From the NCBI GenBank assembly GCA_946186535.1, contig CAMHNT010000144.1:1-5703 (forward strand): a DNA stretch of 5,703 nt, given 5' to 3'. The position numbers and the translations under genes were made by a program. Origin of the DNA: an uncultured Clostridia bacterium. GTDB taxonomy: Bacteria; Bacillota; Clostridia; Oscillospirales; Acutalibacteraceae. The notes beneath the pieces are model-generated. The model had not been told where the DNA came from. It did not search any database and saw only the letters and a list, made by a program, of their open reading frames with translations. Each line of letters begins with the position of its first letter. The first letter of the stretch is position 1. Below, one piece after another: positions 1 through 4,970 of this stretch.

Positions 1-13
1 AGGAAGAAAGACT

Positions 14-361
14 ATGGGTATTTCAGAAAATCTAAAAAAAGGCACATCTGAGCTGTTGATTCTCTATCTGCTTCAAAATGAGGATATGTATGGTTATCAG
101 ATTGCACAGGAATTGAAAGTTAGAAGCGGCGAACAGTTTGTTATGCCGGAAGGATCTCTCTATCCTACGCTTTATCGTCTCATCGAAAAAGGCGTAATTT
201 CCGACAGAATGGAAATAGTTGGAAAGAGATTGCGTAAGTATTATCACCTTGAGCCAAAGGGAAGAGAATACTTGGAAACAATCACAAACGAGTATGACAA
301 AATAAGCAAGGGAATCCAGATGGTTTTGTCAGGAGCTCAGGCACCGGCTGAGAAGGAATAA
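14..361 (+). CDS. PadR-family winged-helix transcriptional regulator
   Basis: This 115-residue protein is a probable cytoplasmic, homodimeric DNA-binding regulator. The PadR signature is clear: a first helix reading GTSELLILYLL (residues 10-20), the YGYQIAQEL segment (26-34), the recognition-helix region EGSLYPTLYRLIEKG (46-60), and the wing with KRLRKYYHLEPKGREYLE (71-88). The C-terminal part is one short helix (about 89-107), so it belongs to the small PadR type rather than the long one with a full dimerisation domain. The start is supported by an AGGAAG-type ribosome binding site at bases 1-6; the promoter lies outside the window. In Clostridia such small PadR genes are often followed by membrane-protein or transporter genes, but here a strong terminator follows at once, so it is the last or only gene of its transcript. 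PadR proteins commonly repress their own or a neighbouring gene. The operator-like element about 70 bp downstream, before the reductase gene, is a candidate target by position only. The effector is unknown. Confidence 0.95.
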   Translation: MGISENLKKGTSELLILYLLQNEDMYGYQIAQELKVRSGEQFVMPEGSLYPTLYRLIEKGVISDRMEIVGKRLRKYYHLEPKGREYLETITNEYDKISKGIQMVLSGAQAPAEKE

Positions 362-388
362 TCCTTTTCAGAATACTGTTTACAACTA

Positions 389-432
389 AGAAGCCGATAA
401 AGCGAAAAGTTTTATCGGCTTTTCTTTTTTTA
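389..432 (+). terminator. Intrinsic terminator of the padR-family gene
   Basis: An 11-bp perfect stem (391-401 with 411-421) encloses a 9-nt loop and is followed by a T-rich tract (TTTCTTTTTTT). The A residues before the stem partly pair with the T-tract. It lies 30 bp after the stop codon and should separate this transcript from the reductase gene. Confidence 0.93.
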
Positions 433-467
433 TTAACTTTTATTAACATATATTAACATATGTTAAT
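431..467. promoter_or_regulatory. Operator-like element: 10-bp phased TATTAAC boxes plus 16-bp palindrome
   Basis: TATTAAC occurs at 431-437, 441-447 and 451-457, exactly one helical turn apart. The last box is the left half of a perfect palindrome, ATTAACATATGTTAAT, at 452-467. The palindrome ends 3 bp before the -35 hexamer of the reductase promoter, roughly positions -54 to -39 from the predicted transcription start. Phased half-sites on one face of the helix suggest co-operative protein binding, as activator or repressor; the AT-rich stretch could also act as an UP element. The regulator is not identified. The adjacent PadR protein is a candidate by position, although ACAT/ATGT half-sites are present in the opposite orientation to the usual ATGT-N-ACAT PadR box. 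Confidence 0.5.
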
Positions 468-470
468 GAC

Positions 471-499
471 TTGATTTTTTTTCGGGATTATATTATAAT
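471..499 (+). promoter_or_regulatory. Sigma-A promoter for the aldo/keto reductase
   Basis: TTGATT at 471-476 and a perfect TATAAT at 494-499 are separated by 17 bp. Transcription should start near 505-507, giving a leader of about 40 nt before the ATG at 547. Confidence 0.8.
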
Positions 500-546
500 C
501 AATATAGTACTACTTCTGTTACGTTGATTTTTGAGGAGGACTATCA

Positions 547-1488
547 ATGGATTACAAAATAAACGGAAAAAAAATTCCGAAGATTGCTGTCGGAACATGG
601 AGCTGGGGAAGCGGAATGAACGGAAGCCGGATTGTTTTCGGTTCGAAATCTGACCCCAAGGCGCTGAAGGAAAGTTTTGAGGCTGCATATGAGAACGGGT
701 TCTCTCTTTTTGATACTGCTGCGGTTTACGGAATGGGAAATGCCGAAAAGCTTCTGGCATTGTTCTCTGAAGGCAGGGATATTATTCTGAGTGACAAATT
801 CTCTCCGTCAGGGAGTTTCTCGGAAAAAAAGCTTGAGCAGATGTATCGCGGAAGCGTCGAAAAATTCGGCGGACGGATTCCCGATATTTACTGGCTTCAT
901 ACTCCGAAGAATATCGAGGAATCCCTGAAATGTCTCTGCGATATGAAAAAGGCAGGAAAAATCGGAAGCATAGGAGTTTCGAATTTTAACCTTGAACAGC
1001 TTGAGCTTGCCGACAGGATCGTAAATGAAAACGGCTGCAATATATCCGGAGTTCAGAATCACTTCAGTCTTCTGTTCAGAACATCGGAGGAAAACGGCGT
1101 TCTTGAATGGTGCAGAAAAAACGATGTTCCGTTCTTTGCGTACATGGTGCTTGAACAGGGAGCGTTGACAGGAAGATTCAATTCCAAGAATCCCATGCCG
1201 AAATTTTCGAGAAGGGGTATAGCTTTCAACAGAAAAATACTGGGGAAAATCGAACCTCTTCTTGAGCTTCTTGAAAAAACAGGAAAGAAGCACGGACTCA
1301 GCGTTTCGGAAACGGCAGCAGCATATGCAGTAGCAAAAGGCACCGTTCCGATAATCGGAGTTACTAAAGTTTATCAGGCAGAGTCGCTTCCGAGAATTGC
1401 AGCGGCTTTGCTCTCGGCGGAGGAAGTTTCGGCGCTGGAAAGCTGTGCCGGATCAACCGGCATAAAAATCAAAGGCAGCTGGGAATAA
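547..1488 (+). CDS. Aldo/keto reductase
   Basis: This 313-residue protein is a probable NAD(P)H-dependent oxidoreductase of the aldo/keto reductase superfamily, a cytoplasmic (alpha/beta)8 barrel that reduces carbonyls to alcohols. The catalytic tetrad is intact: D56 and Y61 in FDTAAVYG (55-62), K84 in SDKF, and H118 in WLHTP. GVSNF (143-147) and the cofactor-binding segment PIIGVTKVYQAES (268-280) are in their expected places, and the length is normal for the family. The N-terminal strand (KIAVGTWSWG) also fits, with an insertion of about 20 residues before the first helix. The start is fixed by GAGGAGG at 533-539, 7 nt upstream. It appears to be a single-gene transcript with its own promoter, and the element at 431-467 is its likely control site. 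The substrate cannot be told from sequence; detoxification of aldehydes or sugar/xenobiotic reduction are all possible. Confidence 0.94.
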   Translation: MDYKINGKKIPKIAVGTWSWGSGMNGSRIVFGSKSDPKALKESFEAAYENGFSLFDTAAVYGMGNAEKLLALFSEGRDIILSDKFSPSGSFSEKKLEQMYRGSVEKFGGRIPDIYWLHTPKNIEESLKCLCDMKKAGKIGSIGVSNFNLEQLELADRIVNENGCNISGVQNHFSLLFRTSEENGVLEWCRKNDVPFFAYMVLEQGALTGRFNSKNPMPKFSRRGIAFNRKILGKIEPLLELLEKTGKKHGLSVSETAAAYAVAKGTVPIIGVTKVYQAESLPRIAAALLSAEEVSALESCAGSTGIKIKGSWE

Positions 1489-1513
1489 TTCCGGTATTAT
1501 TTCAGTTTTTTTA
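1482..1513 (+). terminator. Weak candidate terminator after the aldo/keto reductase
   Basis: AATAAT (1484-1489), overlapping the stop codon, pairs with ATTATT (1496-1501) around a 6-nt loop. One G-T and one G-C pair extend the base, and a run of seven T starts 2 nt later (1506-1512). The stem is AT-rich, so termination may be leaky and the reductase transcript could run into the repeat region. Confidence 0.4.
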
Positions 1514-1529
1514 TTTATTAACAAAAGTT

Positions 1530-1562
1530 ATCGCCCGAGGATATTTTAAAGCCTCGGGCGAT
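1530..1562. other. Strong GC-rich hairpin opening the repeat region
   Basis: CGCCCGAGG (1532-1540) pairs perfectly with CCTCGGGCG (1552-1560) around an 11-nt AT-rich loop; two further A-T pairs extend it to 11 bp. No T-tract follows on the + strand. On the - strand the hairpin is followed by a moderately T-rich stretch, so it could stop - strand transcripts. Its right arm is also the start of the first repeat copy. Confidence 0.7.
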
Positions 1563-1660
1563 GTCTTGTGTCAAAAATGTCTTAGTCGCAGTAAAAAGGT
1601 TCAAAAAAGTCCAGTTAGTAAGATAGAGGAAAACCCTGCCCGGTAAAAGTCCGCACCCAC
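1556..1660. repeat. Repeat copy 1 (105 bp, most divergent)
   Basis: It lacks the CGG of the CTTCGGAGTCG segment found in copies 2 and 3 (here CTTAGTCG at 1581-1588) and has five rather than seven A in the run near 1592. Its first bases form the right arm of the strong hairpin. Confidence 0.9.
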
Positions 1661-1770
1661 GGGCGATGGCTTGTGTCAAAAATGTCTTCGGAGTCGCAGT
1701 AAAAAAAGGTTCAAAAAAGTCCGGTTAGTAAGATAGAGGAAAACCCTGCCCGGTAAAAGTTCGCACCCAC
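1661..1770. repeat. Repeat copy 2 (110 bp, full length)
   Basis: This is the complete reference unit, running from GGGCGATGGC to CGCACCCAC. It is nearly identical to copy 1 along its whole length, including the AGATAGAGGAAAACCCTGCC core at 1731-1750. Confidence 0.9.
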
Positions 1771-1819
1771 GGGCGACGGCTTGTGTCAAAAATGTCTTCG
1801 GAGTCGCAGTAAAAAAAGG
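1771..1819. repeat. Repeat copy 3 (truncated, 49 bp)
   Basis: It matches the first 49 bp of copy 2 except for one T-to-C change (GGGCGACGGC). Homology stops abruptly after the AAAAAAAGG run, 1 bp before the -35 hexamer of the next promoter. Confidence 0.9.
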
Positions 1820-1820
1820 G

Positions 1821-1849
1821 TTGCAATGGTGGGTAAAATGTGATATAAT
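1821..1849 (+). promoter_or_regulatory. Extended -10 sigma-A promoter for the NYN nuclease gene
   Basis: TTGCAA at 1821-1826 and TATAAT at 1844-1849 are 17 bp apart, and a TGA triplet just before the -10 gives an extended -10 element. Transcription should begin near 1855-1857, so the repeats lie upstream of, not within, this transcript. Confidence 0.82.
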
Positions 1850-1858
1850 AAAACTGCG

Positions 1859-1881
1859 ATATGCATATTTTTTATAAAAAA
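1859..1881. promoter_or_regulatory. Two palindromes in the NYN gene leader
   Basis: ATATGCATAT (1859-1868) and TTTTTTATAAAAAA (1868-1881) are perfect palindromes that adjoin just downstream of the predicted transcription start. They could be an operator or weak leader hairpins. AT-rich palindromes of this length can arise by chance, so a role is speculative. Confidence 0.25.
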
Positions 1882-1892
1882 CGACATACTTT

Positions 1893-1900
1893 AGGAAAGG
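1893..1900 (+). promoter_or_regulatory. Ribosome binding site bearing on the NYN gene start
   Basis: AGGAAAGG touches the first in-frame ATG (1901). Two more in-frame ATGs follow at 1904 and 1910. Measured from the AGGA core (1893-1896), spacing is 4 nt to 1901, 7 nt to 1904 and 13 nt to 1910; from the distal AGG (1898-1900) it is 9 nt to 1910. ATG 1904 or 1910 may be the real start; the protein changes by at most three residues. Confidence 0.65.
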
Positions 1901-3262
1901 ATGATGTTAATGGATACGGAATATGATAACAGTATATATTATCAGTCCGTTCAGAAAGGAGTTTCACTGACGGTGGCATATCTTATCGGTACGAAAATGG
2001 ATGTGCTTGTTGAAAACAATCCTCATCACAGAGATCTGTTTGAGCGGCTGTCGGAGGATAAAAATGCGGTTGTACTCAGAAGTCTATGCAATCTCAGGTC
2101 AAATCTGATGCTCAATTATACCAATACGGAGAGAAATATTGTTTTTAATCTTCAGAACCTTGACAGACAGGAAATCTATAAAGAGGATATTAAAATTCTT
2201 TCAAAGAACGATATAAATATTATAAAAGTAAACTATAAAGTTAACAGATATCTTGCTGATATTAATATGCTTATCGCACAGCGTATTTCAACGGTGAAGG
2301 ACCTTTTTCCGGAGTGGGTCAAGTGGGACTATATCAAAAGTCTTTTCGTCATGCCGAGAGGGCAGAGTGAGGACGCAATAAAGCTTGAATCTAAAAAATT
2401 CGTTCAGTCGCGTCTGACTTATCCTTTTACGAGGTATATTTACTGGCACCCGGTTGAAGAGGGAAATATCCTTCTGAATGACGAGAAATTTCTTAAGATT
2501 CTTTACAGACAGTTCAGAGACGAATTTCAGGATATTTCCAAGGTCAAGGACGCAAGCGAATCCGTAAAAACGAATATATATGATTTTATAAAAAATAATG
2601 AGTCGACCGTAATTGTCGTTGACTGTGAAAATTCAGACGCCTATAAGCTTGCTTCCGTTCTCAAACAGCTGGATCAAAATGAAATCGAACGCATTCATAA
2701 AATCATGCTCTATGATGATATTCATACAACGAGAGCATGGTCTTTTATAAAGAAAATTACAAATATTCCTGTCGAGCATATTCTTGTCGACAGAATCAAA
2801 GAAAACAAATCTCTGGTTGATATGAAGATGTGCGCCGGCGTTTCGGCTTCATATTATCGTGACAATATTTCATCGTTCATTCTCTGTTCGAGTGATTCGG
2901 ATTTCTGGGGACTTATTTCGTCTCTTCCCGAAGCAAATTTCCTCGTTATGATAGAATATTCAAAGTGCGGTCCCGACATTAAAAACGCTCTCATTGAAAA
3001 CGGAACTTACTATTGTTCTATCGATGATTTCTGTACGGGAAATATCAAGAATTTTAAAATGGCGATACTTCACAATGAGCTTGAATCAAGAGTAAAAGAC
3101 ATCGTTGAAATTGATACCAACGAGCTTCTTGACGATATATTCACTACGCTCAGAATGGAAATTTCGGAAGCGGAAAAACAGAATTTCTATAAAAAATATA
3201 TTCAGAGCATGTCCCTGCATATTGACAAGGACGGTGTTATGAAAATAAGGGTTCCGGATTGA
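1901..3262 (+). CDS. NYN-domain (PIN-like) putative ribonuclease with novel N-terminal region
   Basis: This 453-residue soluble protein has no signal peptide or membrane segment. Residues about 236-375 form an NYN domain, a PIN/FLAP-like nuclease fold that cuts RNA using Mg2+ held by acidic residues. The first strand ends IVVDCEN (D241, N244), KSLVDMKM supplies D307, and SSDSDFWGLI supplies D332 and D334. This is the usual order of the NYN acidic set, so the active site looks intact. Residues 1-230 contain predicted helical, mixed-charge sequence and match no domain I recognise; this half may bind a substrate or partner. A C-terminal tail (about 395-453) is rich in charged residues. The gene has its own extended -10 promoter and a terminator, so it is probably monocistronic, and it lies directly downstream of the 105/110-bp repeat array. 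Bacterial NYN proteins include RNA-processing or decay enzymes and some toxin-like nucleases; the target of this one is unknown. The nuclease-fold call is firm, the biological role is not. Confidence 0.85.
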   Translation: MMLMDTEYDNSIYYQSVQKGVSLTVAYLIGTKMDVLVENNPHHRDLFERLSEDKNAVVLRSLCNLRSNLMLNYTNTERNIVFNLQNLDRQEIYKEDIKILSKNDINIIKVNYKVNRYLADINMLIAQRISTVKDLFPEWVKWDYIKSLFVMPRGQSEDAIKLESKKFVQSRLTYPFTRYIYWHPVEEGNILLNDEKFLKILYRQFRDEFQDISKVKDASESVKTNIYDFIKNNESTVIVVDCENSDAYKLASVLKQLDQNEIERIHKIMLYDDIHTTRAWSFIKKITNIPVEHILVDRIKENKSLVDMKMCAGVSASYYRDNISSFILCSSDSDFWGLISSLPEANFLVMIEYSKCGPDIKNALIENGTYYCSIDDFCTGNIKNFKMAILHNELESRVKDIVEIDTNELLDDIFTTLRMEISEAEKQNFYKKYIQSMSLHIDKDGVMKIRVPD

Positions 3263-3356
3263 TCACGGATTTTTTCCTCGATACTTCTTCTCTGAAAAAA
3301 TGCATGAGGATATATCCGATGTCAGAAGAATCCTAAGTATAAATAAAAATAGTTTG

Positions 3357-3389
3357 AAAGGGCTGTGTAAAAAAAAGCACAGCCTTTTT
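3357..3389 (+). terminator. Intrinsic terminator of the NYN nuclease gene
   Basis: GGCTGTG (3361-3367) pairs with CACAGCC (3378-3384), plus a T-G pair inside, around an all-A loop, and TTTTT follows at 3385-3389. The A residues before the stem can pair with the T-tract, so it may also work on the - strand. The roughly 95 bp between the stop codon and this hairpin hold no gene; the only structure noted is a short GGATATATCC palindrome at 3308-3317. Confidence 0.88.
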
Positions 3390-3431
3390 GGCGTTTAAAA
3401 AAATGTTTAAAATATTATAACAAATTAGGTC

Positions 3432-3459
3432 TTGATAAAAAGCGATTTGATGATATAAT
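3432..3459 (+). promoter_or_regulatory. Sigma-A promoter of the lipoprotein-peroxiredoxin-yaaA operon
   Basis: TTGATA at 3432-3437 and TATAAT at 3454-3459 are 16 bp apart, with a TGA extended -10 triplet. The 10-mer TGATATAATA is identical to that of the NYN promoter. Transcription should start near 3466, leaving a leader of about 97 nt. Confidence 0.8.
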
Positions 3460-3562
3460 ATATCTATGTATAGGTTTATGTTTGTTTCTTCTGAAATAGG
3501 GTAATGAAAATTAACGGCAAGGGTAGTTTGCTGAGCGGAATATAACAGAGAAAGGTGTTAAA

Positions 3563-4498
3563 ATGAAAAGGAAAGTTTTGGTAATTCTCGGTGCGCTTCT
3601 TCTTCTTTCGAGCGTTACGGCTTGTGCGGAGAAATTCACTGAGGACGACAATATTTCTATGATTAATTTTACGGATACGGGTGAGAATTCTTCCGGCATC
3701 GGCGGCAGAACTGCCGATATAGAATATTCATCTTCCGACACGGATGGTGCGGTTACTTCTCAGGAAACCTCCGAAACTGATTCAAGTGAGAACGATGAGA
3801 ATTCAGTGAGCGGAAATCCGGATGAAGGCTCGGTGAGCGGGAAATCTGACAGCGCTTCGGATTCGTCCGACTCTGATTCAGACTCCGATTCCCAACAGAA
3901 CAGTCGCAGTGACAGCCGTACCGAGTCGGTTCAAAGCGAAATCAACAGCAGCAAGCCTCAGAACAGCGAGACTAAGGAGAGCGACTCGGATTCTTCACGA
4001 GAGGCGGAATCCGATACGGACACGGAATCCGTTGTTTCTCAGCCAAACAGCGACGAACCGGCTGAAACAGGGGAGTTTTCAAAAGATGATATTGCGTTTT
4101 TCATAAACGGTTCAAAAATTCAGCTCGGGGAAAATCTGGATTCGGTTCTTGAAATTCTCGGAGAACCGGATACTATCGATACGGATGAAGGAAGCCCTGT
4201 ATCGAGAACGTACAATTATCCCGGATTCTGGGTGAAATTCGTTCATGATGAGGAACAGGATATTTTTACGGTTGACGCTATCCAGATCTATTCCGAGAAT
4301 TTCGAGACGGAAAAGGGCGTGAAGGTTTTCATGACCCTTGAGGAAGCGAAGAAGGTTTACGGCGAATGCAGTACCGTTATTGACAATGAATACAGGTATT
4401 ATGCCGACAACAAATATATGTATTTCTACGCTCCGAACGGAACAGTGGCAAATATCGGTTATAACATTGATTATAATGTTGACAATGAAAATGTTTAA
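3563..4498 (+). CDS. Putative lipoprotein with Ser/Asp-rich linker and BamE-like C-terminal domain
   Basis: This 311-residue protein is predicted to be exported and lipid-anchored on the outer face of the membrane. It has a positively charged N-terminus (MKRK), a hydrophobic core (residues 5-17) and a VTAC lipobox with the acylated cysteine at position 21. Residues about 25-170 are a low-complexity Ser/Asp/Glu/Asn linker, including DSSDSDSDSDS at 100-110, probably an unstructured spacer across the cell wall. Residues about 175-305 form a folded domain. KIQLGENLDSVLEILGEPD (185-203) resembles the LGxxxxxVxxxLGEP motif of BamE/SmpA-like and related small lipoprotein domains, and a second, similar half may begin at VKVFMTLEEAKKVYGE (253-268). 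This domain call is by eye and tentative. The start follows AAAGGTG at 3551-3557, 5 nt upstream. The gene heads a probable operon with the peroxiredoxin 15 nt downstream. Its function is unknown; sensing or binding at the cell surface is only a possibility. Confidence 0.85.
   Translation: MKRKVLVILGALLLLSSVTACAEKFTEDDNISMINFTDTGENSSGIGGRTADIEYSSSDTDGAVTSQETSETDSSENDENSVSGNPDEGSVSGKSDSASDSSDSDSDSDSQQNSRSDSRTESVQSEINSSKPQNSETKESDSDSSREAESDTDTESVVSQPNSDEPAETGEFSKDDIAFFINGSKIQLGENLDSVLEILGEPDTIDTDEGSPVSRTYNYPGFWVKFVHDEEQDIFTVDAIQIYSENFETEKGVKVFMTLEEAKKVYGECSTVIDNEYRYYADNKYMYFYAPNGTVANIGYNIDYNVDNENV
3860..3892 (+). repeat. Ser-Asp dipeptide tract within the lipoprotein linker
   Basis: Eleven codons encode DSSDSDSDSDS. 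Asp uses both GAT and GAC, and Ser uses TCG, TCC, TCT and TCA, so the DNA is not a clean microsatellite. The pattern suggests that the amino-acid composition, rather than replication slippage, is being kept. Confidence 0.8.
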
Positions 4499-4513
4499 AA
4501 GTGGTGGTAAAAT

Positions 4514-4969
4514 ATGTTGGAAGCAGGAATAAAGGCTCCCGGATTCAATCTTCCCGACAAGAACGGGGAGTTCCATACTCTTGAGGAGTTCAGAGGGAAA
4601 AAGGTTATTCTGTATTTCTACTCGCGTGACAACACGTCAGGGTGTACAAAACAGGCGTGCGGATTCGGTGAACTCTATCCGCAGTTCATTGAAAAGAATG
4701 CCGTAGTGATCGGAGTGAGCAAGGACAGCGTTGCTTCCCATCTGAAGTTTTCTGAAAAATATGACCTTCCTTTTATACTTCTGGCGGATACCGAGCTTGA
4801 GGCTATCAAGGCCTATGACGTGTGGCAGGAAAAGAAGATGTACGGAAAGACGAGCATGGGAGTTGTCCGTACAACATATCTGATTGATGAGGAAGGAAAT
4901 ATTGAGAAGGTTTTCAAAAAGGTAAAGGCTGCCGATAATCCCGAGCAGATGCTGAAGGCGCTGGATTGA
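4514..4969 (+). CDS. bcp: Bcp/PrxQ-type thioredoxin-dependent peroxiredoxin
   Basis: This 151-residue cytoplasmic protein reduces hydrogen peroxide and organic hydroperoxides through a reactive cysteine that is regenerated by thioredoxin. The thioredoxin-fold features are all present: the N-terminal APGFNLPDKNGE (8-19), RGKKVILYFYSRDNTSGC with the peroxidatic C44, and a likely resolving C49 five residues on (TKQACGF). The conserved catalytic Arg is R119 in VVRTTYLID. The C44-to-C49 spacing is typical of the atypical two-cysteine PrxQ/Bcp class, and the length is normal. One oddity is that the usual Pro of the PxxxTxxC motif is Ser37, although T41 and C44 are kept. The start codon follows a weak GTGGTGG site at 4501-4507, 15 nt after the lipoprotein stop. 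It is followed after 1 nt by yaaA, which fits a shared peroxide-stress role. No separate promoter or terminator was seen. Confidence 0.93.
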   Translation: MLEAGIKAPGFNLPDKNGEFHTLEEFRGKKVILYFYSRDNTSGCTKQACGFGELYPQFIEKNAVVIGVSKDSVASHLKFSEKYDLPFILLADTELEAIKAYDVWQEKKMYGKTSMGVVRTTYLIDEEGNIEKVFKKVKAADNPEQMLKALD

Positions 4970-4970
4970 T

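Larger units (their letters stand above)
1556..1819. repeat. Tandem direct repeat array: two full copies and one truncated copy
   Basis: Head-to-tail copies with no spacer lie at 1556-1660 (105 bp), 1661-1770 (110 bp) and 1771-1819 (49 bp, truncated). Copies 1 and 2 differ by three substitutions, a 3-bp gap (CGG) and two fewer A in a homopolymer. Copies 2 and 3 differ by one base over their shared 49 bp. Each unit begins GGGCGA, and each beginning is preceded by a complementary arm: the GC-rich hairpin at 1532-1560 for copy 1, and GCCCG/CGGGC pairs with 17-nt loops for copies 2 (1638-1642/1660-1664) and 3 (1748-1752/1770-1774). Units also contain A-runs and a purine-rich AGATAGAGGAAAACC segment. 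No ORF with a ribosome binding site spans them, and no match to a known RNA family or insertion sequence was recognised. The array lies directly upstream of the NYN nuclease promoter. It may be a repeated small RNA, a protein-binding array, or a dispersed genomic repeat duplicated here. Confidence 0.93.

Noticed and set aside
808..1343. Long open frames on the - strand opposite the aldo/keto reductase
   Set aside because: They overlap a clearly conserved gene, match no known protein family by eye, and lack supporting start signals.
1561..1728. Short open frames inside repeat copies 1 and 2 (about 20 codons from ATG at 1561 and 1666)
   Set aside because: There is no ribosome binding site, the frames diverge because of a 2-bp A-run difference, and copy 3 lacks the ATG.
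1661..1730. Fluoride riboswitch-like start (GGGCGATGG) or RNase P-like GAGGAAA segment in the repeats
   Set aside because: Only a few bases match; the rest of the conserved fluoride-motif or RNase P core is absent, and copy 3 breaks the GATG.
1705..1740. Promoter inside each repeat unit (TAAGAT as -10)
   Set aside because: No acceptable -35 hexamer lies 16-18 bp upstream; the fit is too poor to call.
1556..1819. CRISPR array
   Set aside because: The units are 105-110 bp and contiguous, with no unique spacers between short repeats.
1489..1900. Insertion-sequence remnant
   Set aside because: No transposase fragment, terminal inverted repeats flanking the block, or target-site duplication was seen.
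3909..4106. Second + strand frame of 65 codons in the lipoprotein linker
   Set aside because: It is an out-of-frame reading of the Ser/Asp-coding stretch with no ribosome binding site.
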